A DNA stretch of 64,000 nt. Source: Humulus lupulus. Its lineage: Eukaryota; Streptophyta; Magnoliopsida; Rosales; Cannabaceae. The first letter of the stretch is position 1; every line of letters begins with the position of its first letter. Location of the stretch: positions 96,993,868 through 97,057,867 of the forward strand of contig NC_084797.1 in NCBI RefSeq assembly GCF_963169125.1. Reading direction: 5' to 3'. The notes beneath the pieces are model-generated. The model saw nothing but the letters and a program-made list of their open reading frames with translations, was not told the origin of the DNA and ran no database searches. Below, piece after piece: positions 56,901 to 64,000 of this stretch. The translations under genes were made by a program, and so were the position numbers.

Positions 56901-59075
56901 ATGGCGCCTAAGAACACCACTGCTGCTTCCAAGAGGACGAACTCCTCTAAAGAACCTGCTAGATATGAAGGTCCTTGCCCACAATATCATGAGAATGAAC
57001 CTAGGGTCATGCTTGAGGATGTGACTCCAGGAGTTGAAGAGCTCCAAGAGACCATGGGGGCCTTCCAGGAGGAGATGGCACGATTCCACGCTAGGCAAGA
57101 GGCGTTTGCTGAAGAGATGGCCAGGCAGAGAGCTGCCTTAGAGCAGCAAAAACGCGATATGGAGGCCAGAAGTGAGGAGCTCAGACAACAACAGGAGGAG
57201 GTCAACCAGAAACATCGTGAAGCAGCGCTTGCTTTGGAGGCTGCTACCAAGTTGGCCCAGGCCAATGCCCAAGCTACAGCACGAGGGGCAACCACTCCAG
57301 GAGCAAGGACCACAGAAGCTGGTGGTAGGAGTAATGATAGACCAAGGAGGGGTGGTAATAACCCACCTAGTGAGGGAGATGGAGTTCGATCGCACACTAC
57401 CTCAACCCAAGGGGAGCACTCTAGAACCCCCTCCAGAAGTCACCGATCGGGCAGTAAAAAGACTCCACCTGGGCAGGAGCAAAATAAATCTCCTAGAGAG
57501 AAGAGGACCTCTCAGTTCAAAGATGGGCATGGGGGGGATGAGGCTGATAGTCATCCAACCAGCCAATCCAAGGAAAAGGAGGGCCACAACCCACAAGGAG
57601 GAGAACACTGCCCAGAGCGTGCCAAGAAGCCTCCATTGCACCCCGACCAGCGGCGTAGCAGGAGAGATGAAGTCCCACGTAGTAAGCCCACTGGGAAATC
57701 GAAGAGTACGGTGTTTGATCGGGTAGGAGAGCATGCTTCTCAGAAGGATCTGAGGGATGTTATCACCAACAAGAGGAGGACCGTCCCGGTCGAAGGGCAA
57801 AATCTGGACCGTCCTACCAGTCAATTAGAAATACTTGACGGTGGCGTGCCAGATGGTAATGCCCGACCAGGCGGTCAAAACCTTGGAACCTCATCAGTTG
57901 CACCAGCTATCCAAGCCCAGCTTGACATGCTAGCAGCTGCAGTGCAAGGTTTGTCGAAGCGACCTTCCGAGATAGATCCGATAGACTACCGGAGTGGCAG
58001 CCCGTTCTCTGCTCGAATAAGAGCAGCCCAACCACCAGCAAAGTACAAAGCACCGATACTGCCAATTTATACCGAAAAGGCGGACCCAATAAGACATGTT
58101 GGGAAGTTTGAGGACCAGATGGAACTACTCGGGGTGAGTGATGACTATCGGTGTAGAGTCTTCCCCACCACCTTGACGGACACTGCCCAAGAGTGGTATT
58201 GGAGGTTTAAACCAAACTCCATTACCTCTTGGGAGTCATTCAGGAAGGAGTTTTGTAGACAATTTAGCACTGCCCGGACTCCACCAGTTTATGCCAACGA
58301 CTTGGCAGATATCAAACAAAGAAAAGATGAGTCTCTAAAGATCTATATACAGAGGTTCATGAGAGAAGCCAATAGAGCAACTGCTGTAGGAGACGAAGGG
58401 AAGATGGTTGCCATATCTGCTGGGATAATTTATCGAAGTCCTCTATGGGATAGCATCCATCGCCATCCAATCTCAACACTTCAACAATTTCTTGACCGGG
58501 CGGAAAAATATATGAATTTGGATGATGCGATAGAGAAAGGGGAGAATAGCATAAACAACCCAAGCAGACCAACTGACTCTCCTAGTGATGGTGGAAAGAA
58601 ACGTAGAAGTAATGGGTCTGACCACCATGAAGAAAAGAAGGCAAAGATGGATTCAAGTGAGAAGCCAACCAAGTATGAGCCTCAATTCACCAACTACACC
58701 ACTCTCTCAACCAGTAGAGCAGAGATATATCTTGCTAGTCAAGAGGAGGTTCCTTACAAGAAGCCTCCACCCATCAGGAGAGAGATGAGGAAGAGAGACA
58801 TGAACAAGTATTGTCGCTTCCATGAAGATTATGGTCACGACACAAATGAATGCAACCACCTCAAGGACGAGATAGAATTTCTTCTCCGGTCGGGCAAGTT
58901 GAAGAAGTACCGAGCAGAGACACCCCAAGGAGAAGGAGGTAGAAGCAACTCCGGATTCAAGCGACAAAAATCTCCACCCTTGCAGCCTGGACCCGTGGAC
59001 TTCACCGTAGACACTATATGTGGAGGTCCACCCTTAGCTGAGGAGAGCAACGAAGCAAGAGGAGGGGTATGCTGA
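56901..59075 (+). CDS. Element E gag polyprotein (724 aa, intact)
   Basis: The ATG at 56901 is the first after the LTR; the frame is open to TGA at 59073-59075. The N-terminus has a Glu/Gln/Arg-rich coiled coil (residues about 45-125: EEMARQRAALEQQKRDMEAR), then a long basic, Ser/Pro/Gly-rich disordered region (about 130-330). The retrotransposon-gag capsid domain follows (about 395-540: TLTDTAQEWYWRFKPNSITS, FRKEFCRQF, LKIYIQRFMREANRA), then a Lys-rich linker. A Tat-type zinc-binding motif at about 650 reads CRFHEDYGHDTNEC. It would build virus-like particles that package element RNA in the cytoplasm. No protease or pol follows, so enzymes must come from another element. The complete frame and identical LTRs suggest recent function. 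Confidence 0.93.
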   Translation: MAPKNTTAASKRTNSSKEPARYEGPCPQYHENEPRVMLEDVTPGVEELQETMGAFQEEMARFHARQEAFAEEMARQRAALEQQKRDMEARSEELRQQQEEVNQKHREAALALEAATKLAQANAQATARGATTPGARTTEAGGRSNDRPRRGGNNPPSEGDGVRSHTTSTQGEHSRTPSRSHRSGSKKTPPGQEQNKSPREKRTSQFKDGHGGDEADSHPTSQSKEKEGHNPQGGEHCPERAKKPPLHPDQRRSRRDEVPRSKPTGKSKSTVFDRVGEHASQKDLRDVITNKRRTVPVEGQNLDRPTSQLEILDGGVPDGNARPGGQNLGTSSVAPAIQAQLDMLAAAVQGLSKRPSEIDPIDYRSGSPFSARIRAAQPPAKYKAPILPIYTEKADPIRHVGKFEDQMELLGVSDDYRCRVFPTTLTDTAQEWYWRFKPNSITSWESFRKEFCRQFSTARTPPVYANDLADIKQRKDESLKIYIQRFMREANRATAVGDEGKMVAISAGIIYRSPLWDSIHRHPISTLQQFLDRAEKYMNLDDAIEKGENSINNPSRPTDSPSDGGKKRRSNGSDHHEEKKAKMDSSEKPTKYEPQFTNYTTLSTSRAEIYLASQEEVPYKKPPPIRREMRKRDMNKYCRFHEDYGHDTNECNHLKDEIEFLLRSGKLKKYRAETPQGEGGRSNSGFKRQKSPPLQPGPVDFTVDTICGGPPLAEESNEARGGVC

Positions 59076-60262
59076 GGAGGAGTGCTAGGAGCAGGAATCG
59101 TTGGAGTGGCGTGCACATAGAGCGTCGAAGGAGATATTATTTTTAAATACCGCTTTCAGAGTGGTAGCTTGATTTCGAGTTTTTTAGACTTGTTATTTAA
59201 GTTTGGTGTATGAACTGGTTATTTGTTAACCAGACATTTTATTTTGAACAATTTTGGTTGTTTAAGACTCGTTGTTAAACATGTTTTGTCATTTTTAATT
59301 TACGAGTAATAAAAGAGACTACGCGCAGCGTGGTCGATTCTTGCTACAAATATGCATGTGTGTTAGTTATCCGAGCAGTGTTCAACTGGTCGATGTGTTC
59401 AAGCAGTGTTCAACTGCTTGAGTATTTTCCATATATCCTATGTGTTTCACGAGTAGTTAACTGCTCGAACAGATTCAGTCATGTAGCAAGTGACTAAGGG
59501 TCTTTCAACCTCCAACCACCTGGGGGGCACATGGGGTATGCTGGTATATAACTTAACACAGGCAATAAGAGCACGAGGTAATATATCTGTTTTTAGGCTG
59601 ACTTGTAAATTTTCGAAGTCCAAAAAGGCCATTAAGCTAACTTGCTTGGCAAAGCTTAAGTAACTTGGAATTTTTAAAATTTCAAGTTAGGAGCAGATAT
59701 TCGTGTGACCATAAACATCATGCTCATAAAATGTTAGAGCAACAAGAGTGTGAGAAAGTATACTTAGCATGGACTCATGAAATGTCTAGAATTTCTAAGT
59801 TAGAAAACTAAGTACTCATGCGAAAATCTAAGGCATACACCAGAGTGACTTTACTCTTCACAAAAAACTTATAACTTTTTAAGTCTAGAGGAGACTTAGA
59901 ATGTTTTAAGCTAATAGAGAGAAGTAAAGTATAAGTGCCAACAGCTACAAGTTTAGCTCACCAGGTGCAAAGTTTTCTTGCTCAGGAGAGCAGATACAAC
60001 TTCCCTGGTCGGCTAAGCATGTATCATCGATCAACATTCCCTGGAGTGAATCAAACAAATGCATGCAAAATAGATGCTACATGGTGAAAATTTGTCCTTG
60101 GGAGGAGAAGTCAAGTTTTCACTAAGATTGATTGAGAGAAATCAATCTCTCAAAATAAATTTGGGAGGGTCGAACAAGGTGCTTTGATGGTTTTTCCTAA
60201 AAGTACCTAAGAGTGCCCAAGCAAATGCATAAAAATGTGGTGTCTAAGCATACCTTGAGGTG

Positions 60263-61350
60263 GCCGATCGGATGCATGTTGATCCAAGGAGCATCTCGCC
60301 TACGTCCAAGGATCTAGGCCCAGAAATATTGGTGCCTAAGGTACTGCATCTGAGGAGGAGAAACACGCTTGAGTGGTTGGAAGCTACATTATATCCGATC
60401 GGAGTGGGGGGCATTCGTCTGAGGTGATGTGTTTAGTTCCAAGGAGAAGCGTCCAAATGGTGATGCTGCCTATGTCCGATCGGAGAAGGAATGCTTGGAA
60501 GGCTGGCTACTGTTCCATGCATTGCATTGCATTGCATTGCATTCATGTTAACACGGCTTATGCCTGTTTGTCCATGCTCACGATCAATACAGGTGCTTAA
60601 AGTGTTTGAAAAATTGGGTGTCCAAGCATACTTTGAGATGGCCGATCGGATGCATGTTGATCCAAGGAGCATCTCACCTACGTCCAAGGATCTAGGCTAG
60701 AAATATTGGTGCCTAAGGTGCTACATCCGACCAAGAGGAAACAAGAAGTATCCAGTCGGACCTAGGTCTTTGGCACCATAAGAAAAGAAGTGTCCGATCG
60801 GACAAGAAGTGTGCCTAAGGTGCTACATTCGACCAAGAGGAAACAAGAAGTATCCAGTCGGACCTAGGTCTTTGGCACCATAAGAAAAGAAGTGTCCGAT
60901 CGGACAAGAAGTGTGGTACCCGATCGGACCTTGATGGAGGAGCCAAATGTTTGGCTCGGGCCATGTCCGAGGAGAAGCCAAGTCATTGGCTTGGACCTTG
61001 GTTCAAGGAAAGGTCATGAAAGCTTCGATCGGATTATGTTCGAGGAGAAGGCCATGCATGTGTGCCAAGGGTCCGATCGGACCTTAACTTGGTGAGCTTC
61101 CAAAAAGATTGGCTCGGAGCAAGTGAGAGGAGAAGTCCCATACAAGCCAAAAGATAGAGTTAGTTTTGGGCCAAAAGTGCATTGTCCGATCGGACATGAT
61201 TGAAGATGCCAAGAAGAGTGTCCAGGTCCGATCGGATCACATCCAAGGAGACCATGTTTTGCATGGTGCAAGCCGAGCATGTCCAAGGAGCCTAATGCAT
61301 GTGTCCGATCGAACAATCTTGTTCAAGGGCCCTAGTCCTAGCATCCGATC
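60263..61350. repeat. Dispersed TCCGATCGGA palindromes in element E
   Basis: Copies of the 10-bp dyad TCCGATCGGA, or versions lacking one end base, occur near 60263, 60404, 60476, 60642, 60793, 60894, 60920, 61027, 61072, 61184, 61229, 61303 and 61342. Another lies in each LTR (near 55962 and 61926). They are spaced irregularly and embedded in different sequence. Confidence 0.8.
60711..60914 (+). repeat. 102-bp tandem duplication
   Basis: Two almost identical copies, starting GCCTAAGGTGCTACA at 60711 and 60813, each ending with a TGTCCGATCGGACAAGAAGT stretch. One base differs early in the unit (ACATCC versus ACATTC). Confidence 0.9.
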
Positions 61351-61633
61351 GGATCACGATGTTTAATCCTAGCGCAACCAAATCAAGGATATTCAACAAC
61401 CTGCCTCTATACTATGATGTTTTTGCAACATATACAAAGGGAGCTTATATTTTCATTACATCAAGAAAATATAGTTTGAAGAAATCACAAGGAAAGTTCA
61501 AGACAAGTTCTGTCATGGGAGTTTATGTGAAAGTTATCATCCGGATAGGAGCTTTTGGATGACCTCAAGAGCATTTTGCTAGAAGAAAAGTTTATCATAC
61601 GAGGGGAATCGTATAATAAACTTGGGGGGCAAA

Positions 61634-62809
61634 TGTTATACCCAAAAATTGGAGAATGCATCCTAGGAGGCTAAGGAGAATGCATCTAGGAGAGTGCCTC
61701 CTAGGAGGGCTAAGAGGGTGGTCCTAGGAGACCCCAAGGAGGGTGTGGTCCTAGGAGACCCCAAGGAGGGTGTGGTCCTAGGAGACCCCAAGGGTGTGTA
61801 GGAGGTAAGCCTCCCAAGGTTTTCTAAGTGTTGGCTCGAACGTGCCCAAGGTAAATAGCTAAGGAGGAGGAGTCTCATGCAAGAGAATGGAGACTTAGAC
61901 TTTCATAAGGAAAGTCTATACAATGTTCGATCGGACATGTTTGGGAGATGCTAAAGAAGGTTGCCTCAATGTTGTCCAAGGTGAGGTTCCCTCAATATTG
62001 TCCAAGGTGAGGTTCCCTCAATATTGTCCAAGGTGAGGTTCCCTCAATGTTGTTCAAGGTGAGGTGCCAAGGAAGTTGCCTCGGACCACCTTGGTCCGAG
62101 GAGAAGCTAAGGAGATTGGTTCAAGGAGGGACATGGCATGCTGGAGGAGAGTACATGTTCGAGGAGAACCATGCACGTTCAGCCCACCCAAAGCATGTCC
62201 TACCACCATGCATATCCTACCACCATGCATGTTTAACCAGCACTTGCATGGGTAGTGAGTAGGAGGTGGACCAACTAGCTAGAGGAGACTAAGTCGGATA
62301 CAACTTCAACAACATGCGCGGGAATCTCTCATTCTTCCCACAAATAGGGAGTTTGTTACATTTTGAATGTTGAATGTTTATTTGTAATATAAATATAATA
62401 AATATAGTAAAATATCCCTATTATAAGGGGATATCAGTTGAGGATCCCATCTCTATAAATAGAGAGCTGATGGGATGAGAAGAGGGTCCCTTCTGCTTAT
62501 TCTTTCTAGAGAGATAAAATTGGGTCTGTCTATTCTAGAGAGAGAAAGTGCTGAAATTAGAGAGAATTCTTGTATTTTCACAATTTATACTGAAGAAACT
62601 CAGTTGGCATAGTCCATCTGATCTTGAGTATAGATTTATAAATCACAACTCTAAGTGGATTAGGCTATTACCGACAATCGGGGCTGAACCACTATAAAAA
62701 TTCTGTGTTATTTACTTTTCTTGTTTATACCGTCTGTTGTCGTTTACATTCTCTTGAAGGTTCGTCGTATTTGACGTTCTCACGTCGTTGGCTAAAAACG
62801 CAGTCAACA
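61634..62809 (+). mobile_element. Element E 3' LTR
   Basis: Same 1176 bp as 55670-56845, with the same repeats and a TATA box at 62454-62462. It is followed by TSD GCTAT and Athila coding sequence. Confidence 0.95.
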
Positions 62810-64000
62810 GCTATAGCAAGGAAAGGTCTTCCAAGTATGATAGGAATTTTTGACTCCATGTTAACCACAGATTGAGTATCCAGAATGAGAAAGTCAACGG
62901 GGTAATAGAATTTGTCAACTTGAACAAGAACATCCTCAACAATACCTCGAGGCTTCTTGATAGAACGATCAACCAACTGTAAGACAACAGAAGTAGGCTT
63001 GATTTCACCAAGACCAAGTTGCGAGTAGACAAAATAAGGCATGGGATTGACACTCGCTCCTAAGTCTAGCAAAGCTTGGTTGAATTCATGAGTCCCAATT
63101 TGACAGAAAATGGTGGGACAACCAGGATCTTTGTATTTTGGCGGTGTCTTTTGTTCAATTAATGCACTAACTTGCTCAGTCAAGAAAGCAGTCTTCTTGA
63201 CATGATGCTTCCTTTTTACAGTGCAAAGATCCTTGATAATTTTAGCATAGGCTGGCACTTGTTTGATGATGTGAAGCAAATGAAGATTTATCTTCACTTG
63301 TGTCAAGTGCTCAAGGATTTCTCCTTGATTTTCAGGAATTTTCCCAGCAGGTCTCAGAGCCTGGGGAAATGGAACTTTTATAGAAGCATTGGATGGCACA
63401 CTTTCAGGGACAACATGTGGAGATTTTGTAGTAGCTGCTATTGGTGGATCTTCCAAAGCTTTACCACTTCTAGTTATGATGGCATTAGCCTCCTTAATGT
63501 TTTGATTGTTAGAGCTAGATGTTTGAGCCATATGTTGCCCTTGTGCATTGAATTGAGGCTGAGAAGGAAGTTTGCCTCTTTCAGAAATAGCCAAGGATCT
63601 AGTAAGTTTTGAAAATTGACTTTTCATTTCCTTGATTTCTTCCATCATTTGGCGATTTATTTTGGCTTGCTCCGCCATGAATGAATGGAGGGTGTTCTCA
63701 AGAGAACTCCTTTGAGGTGAAGCATTGTATTGAGGAGCAGATTGAGTTTTTGATTGTTGAGACTGGTGCTCATTTCTCCATTGCCCTCTAGAAGATTGTG
63801 CTTGGTTGGGATCTCTCCAACTGAAATTCAGGTGGTTTCTCCAACCAGGGTTGTACGTATGAGAGAATGGCTTATTATAGGCCCATAAGGCATTGCATTG
63901 CTCTTCATATACCCCCCTCATTTCCCTAAAAGCTAAGCATTCCTTAGCTAAATGACCCGTTCCTCCACACAAAACATGGCTCATGTGTTTCTGCTTGGGC
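62810..64000 (-). pseudogene. Element D (Athila) gag C-terminus and protease, cut by element E and window edge
   Basis: Minus strand, open from 63984 to the E junction. Gag ends with a zinc knuckle (CGGTGHLAKEC, about 63970-63940) and a Gln/Ser-rich linker. A coiled segment (HSFMAEQAKINRQMMEEIKEM) at about 63690-63630 follows. Protease at about 63110-62815 has the active-site motif LDLGASVNPMPY and the IPIILGRPFLA block. At 62810 the frame runs into the E LTR, which adds 27 foreign codons and a stop. The same reading frame resumes at 55669 with a NALINCRNG-like block. The gag N-terminus and 5' LTR are beyond the window. Confidence 0.9.

Larger units (their letters stand above)
59076..61633 (+). 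mobile_element. Element E 3' non-coding interior, repeat-rich
   Basis: 2.56 kb with no pol. It contains a GAGCAGTGTTCAACTG-type short repeat (59360-59470), a duplicated segment of about 90 bp (60240-60330 and 60625-60715), a CATTG microsatellite (about 60518-60543), a 102-bp tandem duplication (60711-60914) and about a dozen TCCGATCGGA-type palindromes (60263-61350). It ends in a polypurine tract at 61619-61633. Confidence 0.85.
55670..62809 (+). mobile_element. Element E: complete gag-only Tat-type retrotransposon, identical LTRs, TSD GCTAT
   Basis: 7140 bp flanked by GCTAT (55665-55669 and 62810-62814). Two 1176-bp LTRs start TGTTATACCC and end CAGTCAACA; by eye no base differs. The interior has a primer-site-like TGGTGCTTTCATTGAGAG, an intact gag ORF and 2.56 kb of non-coding DNA with repeats, then the polypurine tract CTTGGGGGGCAAA. 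No protease, RT or integrase is present. It sits precisely inside the Athila protease coding region. This is the youngest insertion in the window. Confidence 0.95.

Noticed and set aside
57138..57824. Open frames of 85-184 codons overlapping the element E gag in other frames and strands
   Set aside because: Shadows of the intact 724-codon gag; no start context or domain of their own.
57001..59075. Element E gag as a domesticated host gene
   Set aside because: It lies between identical LTRs with a TSD, primer site and polypurine tract; it is simply the element's own gene.

Overview
This window is intergenic plant nuclear DNA made almost entirely of nested LTR retrotransposons. No ordinary host gene, rRNA, tRNA or CRISPR array was found. 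The pol lineages present (Ty3/Gypsy Tat, Tekay/chromovirus-like and Athila), the LTRs of 1.2-2.3 kb, the solo LTRs with 5-bp target duplications and a plastid DNA patch (cemA and rps7) all point to a flowering plant with a large repeat-rich genome, probably a eudicot. The species cannot be named from this sequence alone.

Left part (1-13980). A decayed Tat element on the + strand ('Tat-1', RNase H and integrase at 1-1825) runs into a 3' region carrying an antisense gene (minus strand, 8825 down to 3579, TATA box at 9416-9423). That gene is split by a solo LTR (3725-6045, TSD CCTCA). It is followed by a 5'-truncated LTR (9925-13618), itself split by a second solo LTR of another family (10630-12504, TSD TCAGA).

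Middle and right part (13981-49866). A second Tat element on the minus strand ('Tat-2') is the host scaffold for most other insertions. Its 3' LTR is at 13981-14711, its antisense gene at about 14973-18382, its pol/pro blocks at 19137-21214 and 29161-30823, and its gag remnant at 48962-49866. It is broken by element C and by element B. C is a Tekay-like gag-pol copy at 21215-29160, itself split by solo LTR F (23380-25239, TSD AGAAC). B (30824-48961, TSD GATTG) has non-coding internal DNA, and its 5' LTR contains a related non-coding element A (32254-41549). A's 5' LTR in turn carries a plastid-derived filler patch (33709-34114).

Right end (49867-64000). An Athila element on the minus strand ('D') enters from beyond the right edge. 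It is split by a young, gag-only Tat-type element E (55670-62809, TSD GCTAT). E has two 1176-bp LTRs with no difference I could see and an intact 724-codon gag.

How the parts work together. A and B lack coding capacity but share LTR ends, a tRNA primer site (TGGTATCAGAGC) and roughly 350-400 bp of leader with coding element C. This is the pattern expected of non-autonomous elements mobilised by a C-like autonomous partner. E likewise supplies only gag and would need pol from a Tat relative. The relative order is: Tat-2 first; then C, B and D into it; then F into C, A into B, E into D; the plastid patch came after A inserted.
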